From Silene conica (taxonomy: Eukaryota > Streptophyta > Magnoliopsida > Caryophyllales > Caryophyllaceae), in NCBI GenBank assembly GCA_029255685.2, contig CM055319.2, positions 33,009,068-33,073,067 on the forward strand: a stretch of DNA of 64,000 nucleotides, written 5' to 3'. The position numbers and the translations under genes were made by a program. The notes beneath the pieces are model-generated. The model was not told the DNA's origin. It saw only the letters and a program-made list of their open reading frames with translations, and searched no databases. This document shows positions 42,511 to 56,589 of the stretch, one piece after another (positions within the stretch are counted from its first letter, which is position 1; every line of letters begins with the position of its first letter).

Positions 42511-44946
42511 CTACAACTTAGGAACACATCTAATTCCCATGGAATTAATGTACCCTTCATGCTCATCACGTGGTAATGCTTTTGTGAGAGGATCAACTAT
42601 GTTGTCATCCGTAGCGATCTTATCAATGAATATCTCCTTTTACGCGGACTCACTTGTAGAATCTGCTATAACACCTTGTTTAGAACTTCTCCAGCTGACA
42701 ACAGCGCCATTAAGAGTAAAAACGAATCCAGACCGAGATTTCGAGTTGTCTCGATCCGTTTGGAAGCTAGCATCTGCGTAACCCGTGGCGCAGAGCGTCG
42801 AGTCGCCTCCGTAAGTCAATCCCCAATCTTTAGTCCTCCGTAGGTACTTAAGAATGTTTTTCACGGCCATCCAGTGTTGTTCACCTGGATGAGCTTGGAT
42901 TCGACTTGTCATACTCAATGCATATGCAACATCTGGACGTGTGCATATCATGGCATACATGATCGATCCTATTGCCGAAGCATAAGGAATCCGACTCATG
43001 CGCTCTTTCTCTTCCAATGTCTTAGCTTCTTGAGTCTTGCTCAAGTGAAGCCCAGTAGTCATAGGAAGAAACCCTTTCTTGGAGTTCGTCATGCTGAATC
43101 TCTCTAGGATCTTATCTATATAAGACTCCTGACTGAGAGACAACATCCGTCATGATCTATCCCTGTAGATACGGTTGCCCAAAATTCTTTGTGCCTCTCC
43201 CAGATCTTTCATCTGGAAATGTTTTTTCAACCATGCTTTAACCGAAGAAAGGAGAGGTATGTCATTCCCAATCAAGAGTATGTCATCGACGTACAGTACT
43301 AGGAAGACAATCTTGCTCCCACTCGACTTGATATAGAGACATGGTTCCTCGACTGATCGAATAAACCCATTCTCTTTTATCACTTGGTCGAAACGATGAT
43401 TCCAACTCCGTGATGCTTGCTTAAGTCCATAGATGGAAAGCTTAAGCTTGCAGACCTTCTTAGGATGTACTGGATCAATAAAACCCTCGGGTTGTACCAT
43501 GTACAACTCTTCCTCCAAATAACCGTTTAAGAAGGCGGTTTTAACGTCCATTTGCTAGATTTCATAATCGTGAAATGCGGCGATCGCTAAGATAATCCGA
43601 ATGGAACGTAGCATGACTACGGGTGCAAAGATCTCATCGTAGTGCAATCCTGGCACTTGGGTGAAACCTTTAGCAACTAGTCTTCCCTTGTGCATATCTT
43701 GTTGTCCTTCCACGGCATGCTTTATCTTGTAAAGCCATTTTCATTGAAGGGGACGTACCTTTGCAGGTAGGTCCACAAGATCCCACACGTTGTTCTCATA
43801 CATAGAGTCCATCTCGGATTGCATGGCTTCTAGCCATAACTTTGAGTCAGAACTAGTCATGGCACCTTTATAGGTTGTGGGTTCATTACCCTCTAGGAGT
43901 AAGACGTCATCTATGTCATGTTCCTCGACCATACCAATGTATCTGTCCGGAGGAATAAAGACTCTTCCCGACCTCCTAGGTTCCTCAGGAATATCTACCG
44001 TAGCCTCGGTTGAAGGAACTGTTTCCTCCAATGGTTGCTCGGTATTTGGTACTTGAATCTCCGATAAATCGAAGGTTCTATTACTCGACTTGTTCTCGAG
44101 AAATTCTTTCTCTAAGAACGTCGCACTAGCCGCAACAAAAATACGTTGTTCGGTTGGCGAGTAGAAGTAATGACCAAAAGTTCCTTTTGGATAGCCTATA
44201 AAGTATGTCTTGACCGATCGCGGGCCGAGCTTATCCTCGTGTCTCCACTTGACATAAGCCTCGCAGCCCCAAACCCGAATAAAGGACAAGTTAGGGACCG
44301 TTCCCTTCCATAATTCGTATGGAGTCTTGTCAACAGCTTTCGACGGACTTCGATTAAGTATTAGAGCGGCCGACAAAAGAGCATAGCCCCACAATGAATC
44401 AGGCACAACGGTGTGACTCATCATGGATCGAACCATATCAAGTAGAGTTCGATTTCTCCGTTCGGATACACCATTTAATTGTGGTGTTCCAGGTGGAGTT
44501 AACTGCAGAACGATACCACAGTCTTTAAGGTGTTGATCAAACTCGTGTGAAAGATACTCACCACGACGATCAGAACGTAGTGCTTTAATCTTTCTTCCCA
44601 GTTGGTTCTGTACCCGATTCTGGTATTCTTTGAACTTGTCAAAGGATTCAATTTTGTGTTTCATAAAGTAGACATAGTCATATCTACTCAAATCATCCGT
44701 GAAAGTGATGAAATACCTATAGCCTTCTCGTGCATTGATCGACATAAGGCCACATACATCTGTATGTATGAGTCCCAATAGGTCGGCAGCGCGCATTCCA
44801 ACACCTTTGAAGGAAATACGAATCATCTTACCGATGAGACATGATTCACACGTGCCATATGATTCGAAATCAAAGGCCGAGATAGCTCCATTCTGTATGA
44901 GCTGTTTTACGCGTTTCTCATTATGTGTCCCATACGACAATGCCAT
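42511..44946 (-). pseudogene. Copia pol remnant: integrase, RT, partial RNase H
   Basis: Integrase part (43741-44946): zinc-binding end CESC, first Asp in HTDVCG, second Asp in LRSDRRGEY (Gly to Arg beside it), Glu in GVSERRNRT. RT part: [31 protein letters not shown], catalytic YVDDILL at about 43290. RNase H part: TGYADASFQTD, then TSES followed abruptly by the C-terminal IDKIATDDNIVDPLTK, so the middle of RNase H seems deleted. In-frame stops are at 43741-43743, about 43558-43560, 43147-43149 and after SESA near 42637. A one-base loss at about 44920 separates this frame from gag-protease. Gene order integrase before RT establishes Ty1/copia. Confidence 0.88.
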
Positions 44947-44954
44947 AGATAAGT

Positions 44955-46334
44955 TTAATCTTTGTCACCTACCTTTAATCTCTTGTTATTCACATGTAAT
45001 ATTTCGGTCGTTTTATCTAAAACATAAATTCCATTCATGGAAACTGCCTTGCCATAAATCATATTGTGTAATGAGAAAATACAACTGTTATTTTCTATTA
45101 CAAATGAAAAACCAAGTTTGTCAAGTGCAGAAACTGAAATAATGTTTTTGGACAAACTAGGAACATAATAACAGTTATATAAAGATAACTCGAATCCACT
45201 TGGAAGCTGGATCACGTATGTTCCCCTCGAGACTGCAGCAACTCGTGCTCCAATCCCGACACGCAGGTCAACCTCACCCTTGATTAGGGGTTCTTGGTTC
45301 CGGAGGCCCTGCACATGATTACATAGATGAGAACCACAACCAGTATCTAGTACCCAAGTTCCGTACCTTGCATGGTTAATCTCAATCATGTGAATAAAAG
45401 AAGAAGAAGAAGACATACCGACAGGAATAACGCGGCCTGCTTTAATGTCCTCCCGATACACGGGGCATGTGCGCCTCCAATGCCTAGTCGTGTGGAAATG
45501 GTGGCATTCCATGCTTCTATCCTTACTCTTTGTCTTGCCCTGTGAGTTGCTCGACTCACCTGGCCCACTCTTAGTAAATCCTGGTTTCTTGAACCCGGGC
45601 TTACCTACTGCTAGGTCGCCCTGAGCTTTAGCTTTTCCCTTACCCTTACTTGAGATCATGAGAACATCGTGCTTCACGCTCCCACTTAATTTCAGATCCT
45701 TCTCGGTCTGTACGAGAAGGGAGTGGAGCTCATGAGGAGTCTTCTTCATGTCGTTCATGTAATAGTTGGCCCTAAAGAGGGCGAACCCATCATGAAGCGA
45801 ATGAAGCATTCGATCAACGATTATGTGCTCACTGATCTTGCAGTTTAGGGACTCCAGTTTCTCGATATTCTCAATCATGTTGAGAATATTTGGGCTAACC
45901 GCTTGGCCCTTCTGGAGTTTCGCCTCAAAGAAGCGACAGGTATGCTCATAAGAGACGATCCTCGGAGCTTTTGAGAATTCGTTAGTGAGCGTGGTGAAAA
46001 TCTTGTTTGCACCATGGGTTATGAAGCGTCTTTGCAAATTGGATTCCATTGCATAGATGAGTACGTTCTTTATCGCACCCGCTTCCATGACAAAGTCTCT
46101 ATGAGCGCGAACTTCGTTAGCTCTAGCTCCAGTTCCTGGGTATGCCGGAATGGGCTCAGTTAAGTACTTGAGCTTTCCGTCAGCAATGGCAGCATTCCGT
46201 TATGCTGCCTCCCAGTCAGAGAAGTTTGACCCATCATTCCTCAGTCTAGTAAACTGATTCATGGAGTCCATGAAGGCTTTTAGCCAGGATTCACGTGCTA
46301 GCTTGGCACTTGGCATTGGGTCTTCACCAGCCAT
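44955..46334 (-). pseudogene. Copia gag-protease remnant
   Basis: The ATG at 46334 starts MAGEDPMPSAKLARES; a TAA at 46200-46202 is codon 45, after which the frame is open to 44955. A gag core (UBN2-like) covers about 45740-46190. The zinc knuckle is damaged: CHHFHTTRHWRRTC lacks the second Cys and the Gly before His. Protease active site DTGCGS at about 45345. A TAA at 44955-44957 interrupts the frame just before the conserved WHCRMGH region of the pre-integrase domain, and a single-base deletion follows. Confidence 0.85.
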
Positions 46335-48123
46335 TAGTTATACAGCAGTTTAATTGAACGTGTTCTACACTGAAAAGAAGATAAAACAAAACCATATAAG
46401 CAACTCATTGTTGTGATTTAAGTCTATTTTAAATTGTATTTAAACTCGTAGACTCATGCATTTATATAATTGATCTCCCTCAAGAATTATATAAACGATC
46501 CCAAGACTCAATTTCCGTATATTGATAAGCCCACAGCTTGGCTAATTCCACCGTTGGAACTCTTGGTCGATAGATTTCCGTAAATCCTATCTATTAGTCC
46601 ATCACAGTCGCTAGATAGTATTGAGTGACCACGATGTTGAGATAAAATAAATCATCTGTTCCCACTTACCCGACGTAGAAGGGGTCATATTATGCCTACC
46701 GACGAAAAAGGGATTCATGGGAGTCTGATTTATAAAGACTATTCTCAATTTTTGGTTATACGAGGAAGACCCCATCAACTTATATTTATCCATTTTAAGT
46801 GAACTAATATCTAGCATATACGTGAATGAATGAAATAAAGTGATGGCTTTGCATGTGACATGTGACATCTGTATTGTCATAGAAAACTAACGCGTAACCT
46901 CTACATGAGTCAGTTTTCAGGCATGTTATAGGTGGTTTGGTTTTAGGCGGAATATGATGCAAGATATTATCGATGAAAGCATCAAATAAATGCAATAAAC
47001 GTAAATAAAAGTCCTAGTGTGGCCTATCCTACCAAAATAAACACAAAAACAACTTTGGAATCCATCGTTCGACCCTAGAAGCTTGTCTTGATGTTCCATC
47101 TTGGTCTTTGCATCGGGAGTGAGCATCCGGTCTCCGTCCTTGGTCTTCAAAAAATTACTAATTTAAATTACAAATATAACCCTATTTACATTCTAATTTA
47201 AATACAAAAGTAATTACATGGCAAAACCCCAAAACGGAGATTCAAGATCTCAAAATTACAAACAAGATTGTGTTCCATCATTACGGTAACACAATCTACT
47301 AAGGCCACACTAAGTTACAACCGTTTGCAAAATTAAATACGTTATAGAAAGCATTCAATAGGCATTCAACAATACGATAAATAAAATGCATCAACTAAAA
47401 ATTAAAATTCATTCATGACATAATACTGTTATTATGATTAACAAATTTTACCAAACCACCTTTACGGGATTAAAATTATGTGATTATACCGTTTTAACCA
47501 CTTTAATTTTAATAAGTTTATAATCCATTATCTTAAACCGTTTTAAAATAATATGTATCATGCGAGAGCGAACCGTTTCACAAAAATAATACACTATTTC
47601 CGTATACAGTATATTAGTTAAGGCCATGGGAAAATAAAAACAAGTTATTTTCGGGAAAAATAAAACGTCTGTTACAGGGACGAGGTCGACCGACCTCAAC
47701 ACGTGGTCGACCGACCTGCTGACAGTAAAAAAAAAATTCCTGGAACAGCAGAATGGTCGACCGACCTATTAGCCAGGTCGACCGACCACAAAACAAGAAA
47801 CCGAGTTTCTGAAAACGCAAAATTGCTGCACTTGAAATCAAAACAAGTTTTTACCTTTGATTCAAAACGTGTAAATCAATTTAAACAGCAACAAGGGTTC
47901 ACATATTGCCAAGAATATCGATTAATTAATAATATGTAAACAAGAATCGAAAACAAGAACGATTACACATCAGAGAAACCGCCGAAAAAACAGAAACCCT
48001 ACGCGGGAGGTGGTAGACCGACCGCAATAATAGATAGACCGACCCACACGGCGACAGAAAACGATTTTCAAAATTTTTAAATTAAAACTTATGAAAAACA
48101 CAAAAGTAAAATTTCGTGGCCTT
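46335..48123 (-). other. Long leader of the copia element
   Basis: About 1.8 kb between PBS and gag, without a supported ORF. It holds three paired 12-mer sets (47684-48044) close to the PBS. Confidence 0.7.
47684..48044 (-). repeat. Three paired 12-mer sets in the copia leader
   Basis: Plus-strand starts 47684/47705, 47755/47776 and 48012/48033, all 21 bp apart. The first two pairs are perfect GGTCGACCGACC; the third is degenerate (GGTAGACCGACC and GATAGACCGACC). The element is read on the minus strand, so its RNA carries GGTCGGTCGACC. Confidence 0.92.
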
Positions 48124-48136
48124 GGCTCTGATACCA
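48124..48136 (-). other. Primer-binding site, tRNA-Met
   Basis: TGGTATCAGAGCC on the minus strand, two bases from the LTR end at 48139. Confidence 0.9.
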
Positions 48137-48138
48137 AT

Positions 48139-49126
48139 TGCGGGGAATATAGCATGTATTCGCCCTAAACATGAAGGATTATAACGAATTTTACAGTTGT
48201 GAATTATGGTCATAAGATAATTAAAAACATGAAAAAGAATACAACCTTTGGTCCTTGTGGTAAAGGCCTAAGAACAGGAATTAAAGCAAATTCCCTCCTA
48301 TAACTTGCACCCAAGACTTGATTGAGACGATGCCGCGTGTGCTAGAAATACTCTCCAATTGCCTTGCAATATGGGGAGAGCTTTTGTGAGTTTCGATGTG
48401 AGATCTGTGTTTTGGGAAAAAAATGTTCTCAAAACCCTAATTCTTGAGAATGTAATCAACCAATAATTGACAAAAGGAGAACAACTCTCCTTTTGTAAAC
48501 ACTAGGGTCGGCCGAATTGGGTATGTCGTGAGGGTGGGCTTTTCCACTCTCACCTCATTCCCTTGCGTGATTCGACCCGATTTGCTAAATATTATTCGTG
48601 GGTTTTATTTATAAATCGCACACGTGTTATCAGATATTAATGCAGTCGATGTATTAATAATGGTCTGATAAAATTACGATATCGTATAATTACCCAAATT
48701 AATATAACTGTTTATATTAAAACGCGAATACAATGTTTAATTAAATATAACCGTTTATATTTAATTTACGAATTAATCATGTAATCCGTATTAGTTAAAA
48801 TTATTTAATCCGTATTAAATAATAATCTCAACATCTTATTGGCTAATTTAATAGTCAATACCTCTGACTAACTATTTAGTTGTATCCGGCATAAATGTGA
48901 CTGTATTTTCATACCTTCACATCTCTCAAACGTGTCCTATAGGTGTGACGTATAGGGACCAGTTGATCACCGCCATCCGTATGACAATAACGTCAAACTT
49001 ATCTAGCAAGCCAACCGTTATTGATAAACGTGGATCAACTGATAATAATACTGAAATATGCCCTTGTGATCCTTTAAGAGATTTAGTAAGTCATTATATT
49101 AACTGTCAAGGACACCAGCCCCAACA
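48139..49126 (-). repeat. Copia 5' LTR
   Basis: 988 bp, TGTTGGGG...CCCCGCA on the minus strand. It lacks the paired 12-mer; only a partial GGTCGGCCGAA word is present near 48508. Confidence 0.93.
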
Positions 49127-49136
49127 CAACATACAC

Positions 49137-49184
<48 letters not shown>
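49127..49184. repeat. Target duplication followed by (CA)n/(TA)n microsatellite
   Basis: CAACA (49127-49131) is the copia target duplication; then an ACAC tract and about 15 TA repeats. Confidence 0.9.
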
Positions 49185-49188
<4 letters not shown>

Positions 49189-49572
49189 TCGGGATCCGGT
49201 GAGAACCACCTTACAATGAGAACATTGTGAGAACTTTACCTTACGGAATTTTTTATAAAAAATTAATAACATAATTGGATTCGGCATGACATTTTATAGC
49301 TAGAGAACATATTTTTTGGTCTAGAAAATAAATACTAGTGACGGAAATCAAGGTGAGATACTTTTTATTTATTTGCATGCACCTACTATCTATTTTTTCG
49401 TATCTATCATTTTTCCGCCACTAGTATTTATTTTCTAGACCAAGAAATATGTTCTCTGGCCATAAAATTCCATGCCGAATCCAATTATGTCATTAATTTT
49501 TTTAAAAAAACTCCGTAAGGAAGAGTTCTCACCAGTTTTCATTGTAAGGTGGTTCTCACCGGATCCCAACCC
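49185..49572. mobile_element. Fold-back MITE, copy 1, bordered by TA repeats
   Basis: Ends GGGATCCGGTGAGAACCACC and its inverted complement at 49550-49570. The left and right halves are largely inverted copies (CTAGTGACGGAAATCAAGG side against its counterpart near 49415), so the whole forms a long hairpin. The left border is (TA)n, the right TATATATA. No coding capacity. Confidence 0.8.
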
Positions 49573-49581
49573 TATATATAT

Positions 49582-51138
<1,557 letters not shown>

Positions 51139-51161
51139 TATATATATATATATATATATAT

Positions 51162-51232
<71 letters not shown>
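51139..51232. repeat. (TA)n microsatellite
   Basis: TA tract with one GA interruption, right border of the fold-back element. Confidence 0.97.
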
Positions 51233-51235
<3 letters not shown>

Positions 51236-51443
51236 GCCTTGCGTCTTTCCAGAACTACCCACACTCTTCAACTCTCAAGGTAACCATGTTAGACTGAAGG
51301 GCCAGTGGCTTGGTTTGAGGGGCCCCCTAACTCATCCCAACTCCTAGGGCTCCTAACAGTTACTAGCCTGGGGTTCATTTTATTTAGAAACTACTATGCT
51401 CATTTTAGTTTAGGCCTGAGGATCGTTCTCTCTGATACCACTT
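51233..51443 (-). mobile_element. Leader fragment of a tRNA-Met-primed LTR element
   Basis: Minus-strand sequence downstream of the LTR at 51444-53782; it is cut off by the (TA)n tract, so the element body is missing or lies beyond the nested insertions. The PBS is at 51430-51440 (TGGTATCAGAG). Confidence 0.75.
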
Positions 51444-53782
51444 TGTAACACCCCCATTTACCTAGGAGCCTGAACTAGGACTTTCAGGGTAAATAAGACC
51501 GTTACCATCCTGGTTAAACCAGGGTAGTAGATAATCATAGTGAAAGATAGACAGTACTTTAGATATAAATTTGTTAACTGAAAGCTGGTACAAGACAAGT
51601 TTATGAAAAATTTCAAAGTCCATACAACTGATAACATCCTCAACTAAAACATGTGAAACTAAGTGATCTAGAACTAGGTCGGTCCATGCCGTGTCTCTCA
51701 TTCCATGCCCAGCTCCGAATCCTGTTGTCTCTGACCTGAAAGATCGACTCCCCATTTCGGATCATTGTAGGTGAATACGAATACACTGTCAACCTCGCGG
51801 TTGAGTAGGATAACACAATAATAAACAAAGCAAACAAATGTGATATGCAAATGTCATGAAATGCTCGAGCTCAATCAAAATCTCATTCTCACACCCTTGC
51901 ACCAAGACCTACCGAACCTCCCGGCAAACTATAATCGGTCGTCACCGAACACCAGCTCAACAGCTGATAAGACACCAGGCCTGCTCTGCAGAACCACCCT
52001 GGGCTTTATATCGGACCAACATCTGATCAATAACTTTCTCAATATCCAATGCACATGCATGCTTATGAATGCAATACAAAAAATACTAACCATACGATAT
52101 CATGCTCATAAAATCATACTTGCATCCATAACATGCAATATCCACATACATTCATAACCAGTCATAAAATATGGTTCTTGTGTATCCTACCTGTAGTAGC
52201 AAATCTGTAAACAAGCAACACCGTCTAGAAATACTCCACCTCGAATTCCGTTCCTATAAATATTATTTAATATTAAAATTCTACTCATACATTACAGATT
52301 GTAACTAAGCATATACTTACTAAACATAGGCTTACTAAATATAGATTTATTAAATATAAAAGTACTAAATATAGCACACGGTCAACTATCCAGTTATTAT
52401 TAACTTAACAACATACACGACTCCTTTAACGATATTACTTATATTCTCGATGATAATAATATAAATACGAACATTGACCATATACCTCTTACGATAATAA
52501 CAATAACACCAAATATACTATCATACAATTATTAAAACCTATTAATAATATCATTTATATCTAGTATTATGAAACAATATCAATAACAAAAAAAAAAAAC
52601 AATAAACAACTATAATACTTTACCATGTGATAATAATAATAATAGTAATAAGGCCATAAAATTAAAATAATAAAATAAGACTAACACTAATTACTAAGGC
52701 TAATGAAATATGCATTGAAATCAGGAAAACACAAGACCCACGCAAAACACGCAAAACCAACAGACCCCCTGCCGTGACAACACCTTGTACGAACAGCGCC
52801 GCCAGCACCAACCACCATCATTGACCTCACCTCTGACACCACCAAACTCGCCACTGTGCCACGGTGGTTCAAGGGACGTCAGCCACGGCGGTCGACGACG
52901 CAACCACAACCACCCATTACCGTTCCAAACTCCCTGCCTCAAAACCAACCTTCTGATTCCCGTTAAACCACCCAACTAAAACCTAGACTAGCTTAGCTAT
53001 CGGCAGACGTAACCACCCTAGACCACCACGACTACCACCAAACAAACTTATGTTCACCAATTAAACCAAAAACCTTAACACCCATAACAAAACTTACCCA
53101 TAAAGCATTCGAAAACACACCCCAAAACCCGCGCTCAAACGCTGCTCTAACACAACCCAGATTCATATATACGCAAACGCCCAAAACCATCACTATTGGT
53201 GGTCCTAGGAGGTCAACGACGGTATCCCTAGGGTCTAAAACACAACTACTAACATCATAGTTCGGTAAAACGTAAAGAATTAGAATCATACATGCTCACA
53301 CGATTTGTAAAAACCGACTCAAAAACGAAAGAGGAAACAGAAATAACGAGACCACCGTGTGACATACCTCCTTCCCTGAGTGTTCGACCAGCCCTTGGAC
53401 CCCTGAAACACCGAGTAAACCCCTCCCTTGCGTTCTCTGATGTGGCGGCAGAGTTGGTGTGAGGTTGTATAGGTGTCGATAGGTTTAGAATAGGGTTACA
53501 CTTGTGTTTTATAAGGCGGCATGAAAACAGGTTTGAGGTGTTTGCATTAGTTCTTTACCTGGGCTGATTGGTGTTAGTATAGGTTATACCACATGGGCTG
53601 GTCATGCACGCATTACTAGGCCTATTATGCACTTACACACTTAAGAACTAATACTCACATGGCATCCTACTAAACTTATTTAAAAAAAAAAAAAATATAA
53701 AAGTAACACGTTTTCGATAAATTATCGATAATAACAATAAATTAATTATTAATAAAATACTAATAAAATATGAGGTATTACA
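51444..53782 (-). repeat. LTR of a tRNA-Met-primed element
   Basis: 2339 bp; on the minus strand starts TGTAATACCTCATAT and ends AAATGGGGGTGTTACA next to a PBS. A segment near 51745-51810 (CTCAACCGCGAGGTTGACAG and GATCCGAAATGGGGAG in the complement) matches the solo LTR at 56955-59685, so both belong to one broad family. No second LTR is visible. Short ORFs inside are not supported. Confidence 0.8.
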
Positions 53783-55927
53783 TCAAACATCAATGGTTAC
53801 CCGTCAACCACTCTTGACATATTCGTCAGCCAACAGGCTTCCATTAGTCCACAAGTTATCATAAACGATCCACCTAGCCAGGGTGCATCTTCTAATTCCA
53901 TTAAGTATCACAATAGGTAAACGGTGAGGTTCCATAAGTAACTTAAGGTCAACACTCAGTCAGCTCCATAAGTCCACTTGTAAATGCCTCAACATTCTCA
54001 CACCGTTATCAATAACTCTCGTTCCTCAAGTATGTGGTCCTTTCTTCATTCAAGCAATTCCTCAAGATCAAGTAACACTAACTTACCTCATTCATCTATT
54101 TGACAACATCATTATCTTAAGCACGTTCCTCCAAAATCATCTAGGACTCCAAGCATTTTATTCGAATCCTCAACTGGTACTTCCAAATCTACAATTAACA
54201 CTTACATCTAGCCATCTAACATGAAACTCTCAAGATGGCACAATATCCAATATCACCCGAATATTATTATCATAAACTCTCTAAACCAAATTCTGACAAC
54301 GCAAACCAAGCATTCCTCAAGGCATGTATCACTACTCCAAGAACAAGTCAATCCCGCCTCTAATCTAAATTAAAGTGAACAAGGCTTACAGAAGGGGGAA
54401 AAGGGATACGAACTTCAGGGACAAACACAATACAGATCTCGAGAGAGTCACACGAAAACGACTCGAGTAACAACAAGATGACAAGGTAAGGAACTTTATG
54501 CTATGGACTTCAATAAAATTGAAGCCAAGATCAGAAGGAGAGGCAAGGAAGAAGGGAGGATAGAAGCGATATAAAGGAACGATCGCTGAAATCTTCCAAG
54601 GTTCGGGTCTCTCACTATTCTCACGGGGTTCTTACTTCTTACTTCCCAAATCAAACCATTCAATTATCAGCTCTCACGAACCATCTCCTCAAACGATTTA
54701 TACACCCTAACCTTCCAAACTTTAAACAATATCATCATTACAACTACCTATTCCCAAAAGTTTGAGATGTCCTATCTCTGCTAGTTTCCCAAACGACAAT
54801 TCAATAACACTTCCAGGCCATCTCACCTGTATACTATATCCACTTTACTTACCTTACTGTCCACCAGATAATAATTCTTAAACCATCAGATTTTCTGAAC
54901 TTTCATCTCCCAATAAACTACTTTATTCTATCCACATACCGGTGGTGCATCCTTAAATTTCTCTTAAGTTCTTCAATAGATATACGCTAAGATCCATTAA
55001 GTATCCTAGGGTCAAATAACGATTCACTTCCTCCAAACTTAAGTCATAACTCTTCAAGTATTCAACTATTATAGCCAATTATTTGTATTCCTCAAACAAC
55101 GGGCCTTTCTCGGCTCAGTCACTCACCTAAGTCAAGTGATACTAACTCACTTCGCTCATCCACTCATCATCCTTAGCATCTTAAGCCTATTCTTCCAGGT
55201 CGCTCTATATCCTCAAGTATCTTATCTAACTCCTTAACAGTACTCTTCAATCAACAAATTTTCACAACCTAAGCATGGTTCTCAAGATTAAGTTCCACCG
55301 ACTACTAAGTATACAACTCAACCTTCAAGCAAGTACCATACCACTCACTTTCATTCTCCCAATTGGATAGACGACTAGACACTTGGATCATCAAAGCATG
55401 TCTCTCGATACCTCTTAGGTTTTTCCTCAAATAACAACTTTCTCATCACACGGATTTACTATTATACTGTGACTAGTTCCTCAAAATTCTACAAAAGGAA
55501 GATTTCCTACAAGGCACCTTGAGAAAGCAAGCAACAAGGTTAAGTTGAAAAGATATGAAGATCTGTTCAAGTAAGATAGACAAATATTCTAAAAGAAGGA
55601 TGTGCATCCAGAGTTATCAAAGAAGGTGGTGCACAAAGAAAGAGGAGTATCTTCAAGGCTCAGAGGCATTCTCCAACAGTAGCACGAATCTTCTATCTTC
55701 GGTAGAAACTCCGGTCTTGATCGCCAAATGGATAAGTTCACGGTTCGCCGATTCAACGATATAAAAGGGAAATCAATGACAATCAACAAACATGTTACAA
55801 CCTAATACAAGCAATCATTAAAACAGACTACAATATAGTCCTTAAATCTACCCCATCTCTCATTCATTATTCAATTATATGGTCAAGTTAAGGTTGGGGG
55901 TTACATGATTGCGTCAGGAGCGATAAC
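53783..55927 (-). other. Non-coding internal sequence of a Tekay-related element
   Basis: Downstream of the PBS at 55928 on the minus strand. The first 150 bp (about 55770-55927) match the leader of the Tekay-type element at 20255-20400, including the CCCCCAACCTTAACTTGACC word. Where gag-pol should follow there is only AT-rich sequence with no long frame on either strand, so this is a large non-autonomous derivative or a highly decayed body. It stops at the LTR at 53782. Confidence 0.65.
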
Positions 55928-55939
55928 GCTCTGATACCA
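55928..55939 (-). other. Primer-binding site, initiator tRNA-Met
   Basis: TGGTATCAGAGC on the minus strand, two bases from the LTR end at 55942, the same spacing as in the Tekay-type element. Confidence 0.9.
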
Positions 55940-56589
55940 ACTGTAAAACCCCTCGTCGCAGCGGAAAGATAAAACATACAAATATGCCAAAATTTAAGCG
56001 GAATTTAAACTTTAACATGCAAGATAAAACGAGGTGAATTAAAACAACTGTACAAACTGAAATAAGCAAAACATAGATAAGTATATGTCTAAGTACGAAA
56101 AGTATAAATACAAAACAGCCTGGGATGGCACATCCCTACAGGCACTCAAGTATAAATCCAAAACATCTAGGTCTAGCTAACGATAGGAAAGGTAAGTCAT
56201 CGATGAAAGGATCTTCGCTCGCTAGCCTCCTGTAACCACCCATCAACCTGTCATGTACCTACATACATGAAAAACATGTACGCCACAATCAGTGGGAAGT
56301 GACTAAAGTTCTCCTAGCCACCTATTGTTAATGACACGTAACACGTAAAGCATCGAACATACTCCAACATTTATAACATGTGAAGCATATATACCAATAT
56401 CTCAACTTTCATATCAACATGCAATACTATGCAAAGGCTCTCAACTAACTTCGGAAACTATTTGAAATGAGAGCCGGTCTCCCTCCGGTTGCTCGACCGG
56501 GGGGTCTTTCAATCCAAACCATTTACGAAACCAGACTGAGAGTCGTCCAATGCCTTAGACGAACAGTTCTAAGATATACAACACTCTAT

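Larger units (their letters stand above)
30858..49126 (-). mobile_element. Decayed Ty1/copia retrotransposon, 3' LTR split by a LINE
   Basis: Flanked by CAACA at 30853-30857 and 49127-49131. The 5' LTR is 48139-49126 (988 bp). The 3' LTR is in two parts, 30858-31020 and 40822-41646, which also sum to 988 bp. The minus strand reads LTR, tRNA-Met PBS, a long leader, gag-protease, integrase, RT, a damaged RNase H, polypurine tract, LTR. About 23 LTR differences were counted by eye (2.3%). At least five in-frame stops, one frameshift and a deletion disable the coding region. Confidence 0.9.

Noticed and set aside
52687..53289. Small ORFs in the LTR at 51444-53782
   Set aside because: Overlapping frames on both strands, no domain signal; the sequence is an LTR by its ends and adjacent PBS.
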